Assembly (NCBI GenBank): GCA_903914045.1
Contig: CAIWNO010000458.1
Coordinates: 1 to 6,692 of the forward strand
DNA: 6,692 nt
Reading direction: 5' to 3'
Origin: an uncultured bacterium
GTDB lineage: Bacteria > Planctomycetota > Phycisphaerae > Phycisphaerales > SM1A02
Positions 1 to 5,934 of this stretch are shown in pieces. Below the pieces are notes generated by a model. That model did no database searches. It had not been told where the DNA came from and saw only the letters and a program-made list of their open reading frames with translations. Numbering within the stretch: position 1 is the stretch's first letter; each line of letters opens with the position of its first letter. Position numbers and translations under genes: made by a program.

Positions 1-636
1 ATCAATTTTTTTGAACTTCAAGTGAAAGGTCATTCGCTGACGCGGTTGCTCTTGCGAAGTCTGAATATCCAAACTTTTAATCTTGATTGAAAATGTTTTC
101 AGCTCTTTCATTATGTCATCCACCGTCACTCCGCCATCTTTCAGGTTGACGGAAAATTCCGCGTACCAGTCATCTTGAATTTTGGATTCAATAATTGGAA
201 GTAAATACAAAATCACAATGGACGCGACAGACGCGAGCAAGCCAATGCCGATCGCGCCCGAACCAAATGCCAAGCCAATAACCGTAGCCGACCACAGCGT
301 GGCCGCGGTGGTGACGCCACGCACAATGTGGCTGGTTTGACGAATGATCACGCCCGCGCCTAGAAAGCCCATGCCAGAAAGCGCGCCCGCGGCAAGTCGC
401 GCGGGATCAGGGTGCCAGGCCGGCGCGCTACCAACCAGGGCCAAACTTTTAACGTAGAAAGAATCGGAAATAATCATCACGGCGCAGGCGGAAAGGCTTA
501 CTAGTAGCGTGGTGCGCAACCCCGCGGCGCGGCCATGGCGTTCGCGTTCAATGCCAAGAATAAATCCTGCGGCAAGAGTGAGTCCAATGCGCAACAAAAT
601 TTCCGGGCGCATATCAATCAATATTTCATTCAACAT
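1..636 (-). CDS. MgtC/SapB family membrane protein (3' end cut by window edge)
   Basis: Inner-membrane protein of the MgtC/SapB family. Members are linked to survival at low Mg2+ and to modulation of the F1Fo ATPase in some pathogens; the biochemical role here is unknown. The first 212 residues are visible and the stop lies beyond position 1. The start is ATG at 634-636, with the Shine-Dalgarno GGAGGT at 644-649. Family hallmarks are in order: GFILGIERERHGRAAGLRTT (residues 24-43), GMGFLGAGVIIR (88-99) and RGVTTAATLW (106-115). Hydrophobic helices lie at about 12-29, 43-57, 84-98, 108-124 and 127-148. From about residue 150 the protein becomes hydrophilic, which fits the cytosolic ACT-like C-terminal domain of longer MgtC proteins. 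The upstream neighbour on the same strand is a PspC-domain gene 248 bases away, so a shared envelope-stress role is possible but not shown. Family call is firm. Confidence 0.93.
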   Translation of the reverse strand, partial: MLNEILIDMRPEILLRIGLTLAAGFILGIERERHGRAAGLRTTLLVSLSACAVMIISDSFYVKSLALVGSAPAWHPDPARLAAGALSGMGFLGAGVIIRQTSHIVRGVTTAATLWSATVIGLAFGSGAIGIGLLASVASIVILYLLPIIESKIQDDWYAEFSVNLKDGGVTVDDIMKELKTFSIKIKSLDIQTSQEQPRQRMTFHLKFKKID

Positions 637-884
637 GTGAATGACCTCCATTTGAAAATGTGTTGTAAGAGCGACAGCCAACACTTCTGAAAAATTCAGA
701 TTGTGTTAATTCTGCATGCGCGCCGAAGCACGCCAACGGAATCGTCATGACCATCAGTTTGCAAGCGTAACCACTTCGCGCCTGCACTTCAAATGGGTCA
801 AGACAACTCGATCACGTCCAAGGCTCTCAATTCTGAAGTCTCTTCAAGTCTTGAGGCTGGCAATACGTCATTCGATTGCGTGCA
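637..884. other. Intergenic region between PspC-domain and MgtC-family genes
   Basis: No coding region is supported here. A plus-strand frame is open at 716-955, but it has no ribosome binding site, its product looks like random low-complexity Arg/Thr/Ser sequence, and it runs into the antisense of the PspC gene. Two small inverted repeats occur: TCTGAA/TTCAGA with a 3-base loop at 686-700, and an interrupted stem at 826-855 (outer arms CTCAA/TTGAG). Neither has a T-run. The promoter of the MgtC gene should lie in 650-720, but I see no convincing -35/-10 pair. Confidence 0.5.
644..649 (-). promoter_or_regulatory. Ribosome binding site of the MgtC-family gene
   Basis: GGAGGT on the minus strand, 7 bases before the ATG at 636. 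It is a full-strength Shine-Dalgarno core and fixes the start codon. Confidence 0.8.
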
Positions 885-1064
885 TTACCGTGAACGCGCG
901 GGCATTAGAAACCACAGTACGAGATAGACCAACGTTCCAGGAAACGCCGCGCTGAGCAGTGACAACAGCACATACGCAATGCGCACGCGAGTGACCGGCC
1001 AACCAAGTTGATCCGCTATTCCGCCGCACACGCCGGCGATGATTCGATCATTGGAGCGATACAT
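885..1064 (-). CDS. Small PspC-domain membrane protein (59 aa)
   Basis: A stand-alone PspC domain, the membrane module of phage-shock-type envelope stress systems. The 59 residues match the family along their whole length: an N-terminal YRSNDRIIAGVCGGIADQLG (residues 2-21) carrying the GVCGGIA core, then VTRVRIAYVLLSLLSA (24-39), then a hydrophobic segment ending in LVYLVLWFLMP (45-55). In PspC proteins the GVCGG helix precedes one or two membrane segments. The start ATG is at 1062-1064 with AGGAG at 1070-1074, 5 bases upstream; the stop TAA is at 885-887. It lies between the methyltransferase (gap about 100 bases) and the MgtC-family gene, all on the minus strand. No PspA, PspB or PspF gene is visible, so this is an isolated PspC-like protein and a link to a Psp response is inferred only from the domain. 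Confidence 0.9.
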   Translation of the reverse strand: MYRSNDRIIAGVCGGIADQLGWPVTRVRIAYVLLSLLSAAFPGTLVYLVLWFLMPARSR

Positions 1065-1069
1065 GAAGT

Positions 1070-1074
1070 CTCCT
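1070..1074 (-). promoter_or_regulatory. Ribosome binding site of the PspC-domain gene
   Basis: AGGAG on the minus strand, 5 bases before the ATG at 1064. It supports translation of this short reading frame, which length filters would skip. Confidence 0.75.
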
Positions 1075-1164
1075 ACTTTGTGGGTGTGAATGTTGATTCA
1101 TGAAAGTCCAAGATAGCTCACGCGCTAGCGCACGCGCATGCCTATGCCCGCTTGCACCACGACA

Positions 1165-1848
1165 CTATGCAGCCGCGCAAGGCTTTCTTAAAAACACCAC
1201 GTTTTTGCAGGGAATGATGCAAGTCAAACCAAAATCCGCAGCGATGACTTGGAATGTTTCTTGGCGGTAGAAAGTGACATGCGTGGCATCGCGGCGATAG
1301 TGCCAATCGGCAAAGCGACTGTCGTCGGTTTGAAAGTTGGTCATCAGTGCCAACAGACCGCCGGGCTTTAAGAGCGCGACCAAGCGCACGAACTCCGCGT
1401 GCGGCTGATGAAAATGTTCCGCCACTTCCGTGCACGTGACAAAATCAAATTGTTGATCAAGCACCGCGCTGTCTGGGAAAAAGAACGGGTCGTATAAGTG
1501 TATGACATGTCCCGCGCCCGCAAGCATGTCCGCCAAAGCAGGTCCCGGTCCGCACCCAAAATCAAGACCCACCTGCTTGGGCGGTAATGCAGCAAGTAGC
1601 GGCGCAGCCAAATGATTTAAAAACTCGCGGTAGCGAATGTCTTGCGGATCATTCTCATGCTGCAAATATTTCTGCAACTGCGTTTCATGACTGGGCAATT
1701 GCCGCTCTGCCAACAATGTCGCGTGACAATGACAACAGCGCAGATAGTTCAAGCCATCCTTCTGCAAAAAAGGCGCGAGCGAATGACGCAGACACACGCG
1801 GCACACACTTTCATTGATCAGGCATTGTTGAGCATCATCTTGCGGCAC
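1165..1848 (-). CDS. Zinc-ribbon class I SAM-dependent methyltransferase
   Basis: Predicted cytosolic SAM-dependent methyltransferase (Methyltransf_23-like) with unknown substrate. With the GTG start chosen here (1846-1848) the protein has 227 residues, close to the usual family length of about 210-230. It opens with a small zinc-ribbon-like unit, CRVC (16-19) and CCHC (38-41). SAM-binding motif I is LDFGCGPGPALADML (95-109), followed by YDPFF (119-123) with an acidic residue placed to bind the SAM ribose. TEVAEHFHQP (140-149) and LLKPGGLLALMTNFQTD (159-175) are the later motifs. WHYRRDATHVTFY (182-194) is a characteristic family stretch. The frame is open back to 2046, but those extra codons overlap ppk2 and carry no family signal. 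No good Shine-Dalgarno marks the start; GTG at 1804-1806 or ATG at 1936-1938 are alternatives. The gene is divergent from ppk2. Family call is firm, start is uncertain. Confidence 0.87.
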   Translation of the reverse strand: MPQDDAQQCLINESVCRVCLRHSLAPFLQKDGLNYLRCCHCHATLLAERQLPSHETQLQKYLQHENDPQDIRYREFLNHLAAPLLAALPPKQVGLDFGCGPGPALADMLAGAGHVIHLYDPFFFPDSAVLDQQFDFVTCTEVAEHFHQPHAEFVRLVALLKPGGLLALMTNFQTDDSRFADWHYRRDATHVTFYRQETFQVIAADFGLTCIIPCKNVVFLRKPCAAA

Positions 1849-1936
1849 AAGGCGATGGTACTTTCCCCACCACCGCGCAAGTTGATTACCCTTAGGAGAG
1901 AACAAGGCAAAAGTGCCTTTCAAACCAAGGAAATCC
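1849..1936. promoter_or_regulatory. Divergent control region with 5' hairpin before ppk2
   Basis: About 88 bases between the methyltransferase start and ppk2 must hold both promoters if the GTG start is right. I see no confident sigma70-type pair. A perfect 6-bp stem, AAGGCA/TGCCTT, with a 4-base loop lies at 1904-1919. The ppk2 ribosome binding site AAGGA follows at 1927-1931. The hairpin would be in the ppk2 leader and could affect translation, but nothing proves this. Confidence 0.4.
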
Positions 1937-2761
1937 ATGACCATTGAACTTTCTAAATTCCAAGTCGATCCAAAATCTAAACTGCATTTGAAAGATTGGA
2001 AGACCAACGATGACGAGGGACTTGCGCGCGAAGCGATGGCCCCCATCTTTCAGGAAAATCTGAAGGCCATTTCAGAACTGCAATACAAATTGTTCGCGGA
2101 TGGTTCGCGCGGCGTTCTGATTGTGATTCAAGGCATTGACACCGCGGGCAAGGACGGCGTGATACGCGATGTCTTCAGTTGCATGAATCCGCAAGGCGTC
2201 TATGTGAAGTCTTTCAAGAAGCCGGAGAAAAGTGAACTGGCCCATGATTATTTGTGGCGCGTGCATCAAGCGTGTCCAGGCAAGGGAATGATTGGCGTGT
2301 TCAACCGCAGCCACTATGAGGACGTGCTGATTACGCGCGTGCACAAATGGATTGATAGCAAAACCTGCGAGCGCCGCTACGAGCACATCAATCACTTTGA
2401 GAAGTTGCTGGCCGATGAGGGCACCGCCATTGTGAAATTATTTCTGCTGATCTCCAAGGACGAGCAGTTCGCGCGCCTTCAAAGCCGCATTGAGGAACCG
2501 CAACGTAACTGGAAATTTAATTTGGCTGATTTGGCGGAGCGCGCATTTTGGAATGACTACATGGACGCGTTTCATGACGCGCTTGCGGCAACAAGCAGCA
2601 AACATGCGCCGTGGTTTGTAATTCCCAGCGATAAGAAGTGGTTTCGCAACTTGCTTGTGAGCGAAATTGTGCTGGCGCAACTGAAATCGCTGGACTTGAA
2701 ATGGCCCAAGCCAGAGGCCGACGCCGCCGCGTTGCGCAAAGCTTTGAACGACGCCAAATAA
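1937..2761 (+). CDS. ppk2: Polyphosphate kinase 2 (class III-like, polyphosphate:nucleotide phosphotransferase)
   Basis: Transfers phosphate between polyphosphate and nucleotides in the cytosol. PPK2 class III enzymes can phosphorylate both AMP and ADP using polyphosphate. The 274 residues carry the P-loop fold in order: Walker A GIDTAGKDG (66-74), MNPQGVYVKSFKKP (83-96), HDYLWRVH (103-110), Walker B region GVFNRSHYEDVLITRVH (120-136) and the lid region with R186, R190 and LAERAFWNDYMDAF (199-212). The NPQG, HDxLWR and NRSHYEDVL signatures point to class III rather than class I, which has a different DRSWYNRAGVE-type Walker B region. ATG at 1937 is preferred: AAGGA lies 5 bases upstream and the N-terminus then begins MTIELSKF, as in relatives. 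An in-frame GTG at 1913 would add eight residues and lies inside a hairpin. The DUF1476 gene follows 108 bases downstream on the same strand. Confidence 0.95.
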   Translation: MTIELSKFQVDPKSKLHLKDWKTNDDEGLAREAMAPIFQENLKAISELQYKLFADGSRGVLIVIQGIDTAGKDGVIRDVFSCMNPQGVYVKSFKKPEKSELAHDYLWRVHQACPGKGMIGVFNRSHYEDVLITRVHKWIDSKTCERRYEHINHFEKLLADEGTAIVKLFLLISKDEQFARLQSRIEEPQRNWKFNLADLAERAFWNDYMDAFHDALAATSSKHAPWFVIPSDKKWFRNLLVSEIVLAQLKSLDLKWPKPEADAAALRKALNDAK

Positions 2762-2869
2762 TTCCTTGCCAAGAAAATTGGCCGCCAAAGCCACCGCCGT
2801 ACATTTGAACAAGCGCCACAATGTAATTTGAAATGTGGCTAGACTGCCAAACCTAATAGGAGCAATCAC
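2762..2869 (+). promoter_or_regulatory. ppk2-zeta intergenic segment with competing inverted repeats and RBS
   Basis: This 108-base gap contains GCCACA (2815-2820) facing TGTGGC (2834-2839), and ACATTT (2801-2806) facing AAATGT (2831-2836). The second arms overlap, so only one stem can form at a time. Neither is followed by a T-run, so this is not a clear terminator. AGGAG at 2858-2862, 7 bases before ATG 2870, is the ribosome binding site of the DUF1476 gene. Whether that gene is co-transcribed with ppk2 cannot be decided here. Confidence 0.45.
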
Positions 2870-3184
2870 ATGTCAGGATTCGACAAACGAGAAGAGAGTT
2901 ACGAGAAAAAATTCGCCCATGACGCGGAACTTCGCTTTAAAGTGGAGGCCCGCCGCGACAAAATGTTGGCCGCATGGGTTGGCGCCAAATGCAAAATGAG
3001 CGCCGAAGAAATTGCCACATACTCCAGCGAACTTGTGCGCGCGGACTTAAAGACTCCAGGCGACATGGATGTGCAACACAAAATTCACGCCGACTTGAAG
3101 GCCCGAGGCGTGCACGCCACCGAGGCAGAGATTCGCGCTGAAATGCACCGCTGCTTCCAAGCCGCCGCCGCTGAATTGATGTGA
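2870..3184 (+). CDS. DUF1476 protein, F1Fo-ATPase inhibitor zeta-subunit family
   Basis: 104 residues, the usual length of DUF1476 proteins. The best studied member is the zeta subunit of Paracoccus denitrificans, which binds F1 and blocks ATP hydrolysis through its N-terminus. Family signature is clear: FDKREESYEKKFAHDAELRF (4-23) and VEARRDKMLAAW (25-36), then helices to a C-terminal IRAEMHRCF (88-96). The protein is mainly helical and charged, with no signal peptide. The ATG has AGGAG 7 bases upstream. It lies directly after ppk2, which would suit a joint role in saving or rebuilding ATP, but that is inferred from position. A second, 5'-truncated copy lies at 5935-6081. The family is known mainly from Alphaproteobacteria, so its presence beside planctomycete-type genes suggests either wider distribution or transfer. 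An inhibitory role has not been shown for this lineage. Confidence 0.88.
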   Translation: MSGFDKREESYEKKFAHDAELRFKVEARRDKMLAAWVGAKCKMSAEEIATYSSELVRADLKTPGDMDVQHKIHADLKARGVHATEAEIRAEMHRCFQAAAAELM

Positions 3185-3350
3185 CCATCATTTCAAAATG
3201 GCATCAATCATCGGCAAATAAGCCAGTTGTTTGAATTTGCGTCGCCCATTTTTGCTTGCGTAATACACGCGGTTATATTTGCGCGCCTGAAACAACCGCG
3301 CAAATATCTTGTGTCAAATTGAATTGCATACCACGGAAATTTGCGCCAAG
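3185..3350. other. Convergent intergenic region between zeta and FG-GAP genes
   Basis: 166 bases between two converging stop codons. It holds the overlapping inverted repeats described at 3268-3307 and no coding frame that I can support. No copy of the terminator found after the truncated zeta gene (6113-6143) is present, although the two zeta copies share their coding 3' ends. Confidence 0.6.
3268..3307. repeat. Two overlapping, mutually exclusive hairpins (possible bidirectional terminator)
   Basis: Hairpin B is a perfect 11-bp stem, ATATTTGCGCG (3275-3285) with CGCGCAAATAT (3297-3307), loop 11 bases. Hairpin A is a perfect 7-bp stem, CGCGGTT (3268-3274) with AACCGCG (3294-3300). Both use 3297-3300 in their right arm, so they compete. 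The site lies between convergent stop codons at 3184 and 3351, where a bidirectional transcription end would be expected. Neither strand has a proper T-run after the stem, so a canonical intrinsic terminator is not supported. Confidence 0.7.
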
Positions 3351-5768
3351 TTAATTAAAGTTCAACAAGATGTATCCGACATCGCCTGAGTCAACTTGAC
3401 CGCTTCCGTCAAAATCAAATTCACTTTCGATGTCGCCAATGAGCAACATCAACATTCCAATGTCGCCTGAATCAACATTGCCACTGCCATCCAAGTCACC
3501 CGCTAGTGGCGGATCTGTTGCGCTGATACTCATCCACCAATGAATGCCAAAGAAACCTGGAGTTGGTGGAGGATCATCGCCCCATGGATAATCCGGATTC
3601 TCCTCGCCACACGGCTGGCCGTTGCGAAGTGTTTGAGATGGAGTGGCCATGCCAACGGTGATACGCCACTCACCCGCGTCCAAGACCCGTTCAAGAACGC
3701 ATGGCTCACCCGCTGCCGCAAGCGACTCTTGATATGTGACAAGCGGACCGTCGCACGCGCCCTGTGAAAGCACCAGTTGCGCGGGAAATTCAGCGTGTAA
3801 CTGCAGTGAAATACTCTTGCGTTCATCAAGTACAAGCACATGCGCGTCCACATCGCGGGCGCCATCTCCAGTGATCACGCCTTTGCGAATTTGTCCATAA
3901 AAAATAGGCACATGCAGTGGCGCTGTGCGGCGACCACAACCCTCGCTGAGATGTTGATAGCAATGTTCATCTTCATCGATTGCTTCTGGAGGAATGCTCA
4001 CAGTGGGCGCGGAATCAATGCACACATACGCAACCAATTCCACACAGAGCGCGTCCCAATTATAAATGCAAGAAGGATCAAGACGCCCAACCCGCTCACA
4101 ACATGTCGCATCTTCACAACCACCTCCAGCGTGCGGTTGCGTACACGAGCCACGACTTGGGCAGACAATTCCACGGCAATCGGTTGTGGCGATGTCTACG
4201 CAATTCACATCCCAAGTCGTCTCGCAACAATTGGAATCAAATGCGCAGACAATTTCGCAGCAAGGCGTTGTGTAGCAAAATGGATCGTTGTGAATGACAA
4301 GGCAATCGCCAGCCGGCGGACCACACGTGGGCACAAGCGAAATTGGATTGCTTGCATCTGTCATTTGCGGCAACGGCGCAAAGCCATTGGGCAATGCTGG
4401 ACCAATGTTTCCAAGCGCTATGGCCACCTCTTGCATCGCGTTTTCGCTATCAACGTCCCAAGTGAAATTGCCACGCGCATTGGCGTTGCCATTTGTGCGC
4501 GTTGTGTGCGCGAGCGCGTTAAGCAATTCATGCGATGGCTCTGCGGGAGTTTGCGCTATCGCAGAATCCGGCGCAGCAACAATGCTTGAAATACCAGCCT
4601 GAACGCCCGCGTTGCGCAACAAAATGAGTTTGTGCTTGGTCAAATCAACCACGGCCAAATCCTGTTTTCCGTCATGATCAAAATCAAGCGCGCACACATG
4701 GCGCGGAAAATCACCGGTCAGAATTTGCACGGGCGCGCCAAGATTAAGTGCGCCGCCAAGCGTGGTTTTATTTTCAATAATGCATACTTGCCCAGGAAAA
4801 ACCGAAAGTGTGATCACGTCTTGATCACCATCGTTATCCATGTCGGCCGTGGCCACATTCCATGCGATACCAGCCGTGGCCCCTGCGAACATTTGGTACG
4901 GATCAAATCCACTGCCCAAATTGCCGCGCCACACTGCGATTGGATTGGTGCGATCACTCACAATGAGATGCGCGATGGCATCCGGATTTCCGTCACGGTC
5001 AAGATCGGCGACCGCACCAAGAGTGATGCCCGAACCTGAATTATTGACGACTGGAGCAGACCACGCACGCTCACGACCAAGACCAGATCCACTGGCGATA
5101 CGCGCGTTTATCCTGGAACTTCCCGCGGTGAAATCAATGATGTCAAGAAATCCATCGTGATTGAAATCCACCAACGTGGCCCAACTTGGATACGCCAAAC
5201 CAATCGTCCAACGATTCAAACGCGTCTCTTGCACAAGAGTGAAATTGATATGGCCCGGAGTGCTTGCATTGTGAAAAACTTGAATGGAATGCGATCCGTA
5301 ATTCACCGCGACAAAATCTGGCCGACCATCATGATCCATGTCACCAACGCGAACGCACCGTGTTTCCCGCTCAGTTGCAAACAAAATCGCGGGATCAAAT
5401 GTTCCGTCTCCATGGCCGCGCACAATGGCGACGGCACCAAATGTGGCGCGCACGCCAAGGGCAATATCTTGCAAACCGTCGCCATCAAAGTCCGCGGCCT
5501 CGGCCCAATCCGTTTGCACTCCGATTGAAATGGTGCGACTCGCGTCAAATGAACCATCAGGGTGACGCAACACAATCGCAACAAGTCCAGCCGTATTGCG
5601 ACCAGGCACGACAATGTCAAGTTGGCCATCACGGTCAAAATCCGCGACGGCGGGTTGCGTTGGATATTGCGCGTTAGGAAATTGAATTTCAATGGGCGCG
5701 TCGAATGTGGGAACACCGCCAATCGCCGAAGCAATGAACGCTGCAAGAATTGCCGGCATGCCAACCAT
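3351..5768 (-). CDS. Secreted FG-GAP/VCBS beta-propeller protein with Cys-rich modules and C-terminal dockerin
   Basis: A large exported protein (805 aa) of unknown ligand. Residues 4-18 form a hydrophobic signal segment with ASA (13-15) as a possible cleavage site. Seven calcium-binding DxDxDGxxD-type motifs start at residues 43, 93, 143, 201, 255, 309 and 362, spaced 50-58 residues apart, which fits a seven-bladed FG-GAP/VCBS propeller. Two related Cys-rich modules follow (about 482-531 and 536-583). Residues about 630-750 resemble a PPC-like beta domain (weak call). The C-terminus has two dockerin-type loops, DLDGSGNVDSGD (758-769) and DFDGSGQVDSGD (785-796). Such dockerin ends are frequent in planctomycete surface proteins that lack recognised cohesin partners. 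No Shine-Dalgarno precedes ATG 5768; the upstream in-frame codons add a positive STRRYTLF stretch but no normal start codon. The gene converges with the zeta gene. A surface binding or adhesion role is inferred. Confidence 0.9.
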   Translation of the reverse strand: MVGMPAILAAFIASAIGGVPTFDAPIEIQFPNAQYPTQPAVADFDRDGQLDIVVPGRNTAGLVAIVLRHPDGSFDASRTISIGVQTDWAEAADFDGDGLQDIALGVRATFGAVAIVRGHGDGTFDPAILFATERETRCVRVGDMDHDGRPDFVAVNYGSHSIQVFHNASTPGHINFTLVQETRLNRWTIGLAYPSWATLVDFNHDGFLDIIDFTAGSSRINARIASGSGLGRERAWSAPVVNNSGSGITLGAVADLDRDGNPDAIAHLIVSDRTNPIAVWRGNLGSGFDPYQMFAGATAGIAWNVATADMDNDGDQDVITLSVFPGQVCIIENKTTLGGALNLGAPVQILTGDFPRHVCALDFDHDGKQDLAVVDLTKHKLILLRNAGVQAGISSIVAAPDSAIAQTPAEPSHELLNALAHTTRTNGNANARGNFTWDVDSENAMQEVAIALGNIGPALPNGFAPLPQMTDASNPISLVPTCGPPAGDCLVIHNDPFCYTTPCCEIVCAFDSNCCETTWDVNCVDIATTDCRGIVCPSRGSCTQPHAGGGCEDATCCERVGRLDPSCIYNWDALCVELVAYVCIDSAPTVSIPPEAIDEDEHCYQHLSEGCGRRTAPLHVPIFYGQIRKGVITGDGARDVDAHVLVLDERKSISLQLHAEFPAQLVLSQGACDGPLVTYQESLAAAGEPCVLERVLDAGEWRITVGMATPSQTLRNGQPCGEENPDYPWGDDPPPTPGFFGIHWWMSISATDPPLAGDLDGSGNVDSGDIGMLMLLIGDIESEFDFDGSGQVDSGDVGYILLNFN

Positions 5769-5774
5769 GAACAG

Positions 5775-5803
5775 AGTATATCTTCTGGTGCTCGGAATCT
5801 GAA
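5775..5803 (-). promoter_or_regulatory. Candidate sigma70-type promoter, possibly giving a leaderless mRNA
   Basis: On the minus strand, TTCAGA (5798-5803) and TATACT (5775-5780) are 17 bases apart, 4/6 and 5/6 matches to the -35 and -10 consensus. The ATG at 5768 begins 6 bases after the -10 box, so transcription would start at or very near the start codon. This would explain the missing Shine-Dalgarno. The -35 box lies inside the MFS relic. Confidence 0.4.
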
Positions 5804-5934
5804 TTTAATTTTTGAATTCACGTCTCGACATCGTTGCCCGATGAACGCACACCACGAGCGATCATCCATGGTCATTGCGAGGGCGAGGCCTACAAAAAGA
5901 CTGATGGTCCCAAAAATCCAAAGCACCTTGGAAG
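5794..5934 (-). pseudogene. Relic of the 3' end of an MFS transporter gene
   Basis: A decayed partial copy of the MFS gene at 6204-6692. Without gaps, 5794-5871 matches 6207-6284 at 48 of 78 bases, including a 12-base identity GGAATCTGAATT. Read in the MFS frame, 11 of 26 residues agree, with PW at the start and I-[EQ]-[RK]-LNSDS at the end. The relic has an in-frame TGA in the tail, another just before PW, and lacks the original stop. Upstream, in a different frame, GTG 5926 begins LWIFGTISLFVGLALAM, a hydrophobic segment in the place of the last MFS helix, so a frameshift separates helix and tail. The relic ends where zeta sequence begins at 5935. Homology over the tail is well supported; for the helix part (5872-5934) it is weaker and gapped. 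Confidence 0.7.

Noticed and set aside
826..855. Interrupted stem-loop downstream of the PspC gene as terminator
   Set aside because: The stem has an internal loop and a bulge, and no T-run follows on the minus strand.
716..955. Plus-strand open frame of 79 codons
   Set aside because: No ribosome binding site or recognisable domain, and it overlaps the antisense of the well-supported PspC gene.
1121..1137. GCGCTAGCGC palindrome and nearby repeated GCGCGTG between methyltransferase and PspC genes
   Set aside because: Short GC-rich palindrome without loop. Such GCGC-rich words are common across this window, so a binding site is not supported.
3840..4589. Long plus-strand open frame (249 codons) opposite the FG-GAP gene
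   Set aside because: Antisense shadow. The minus strand here encodes the Cys-rich and PPC-like parts with clear motifs; the plus frame gives no domain and has no ribosome binding site.
5303..5926. Minus-strand open frame of 207 codons beginning with a hydrophobic segment
   Set aside because: Most of it is an out-of-frame shadow of the FG-GAP gene. Its hydrophobic beginning is better explained as the last helix of the MFS relic.
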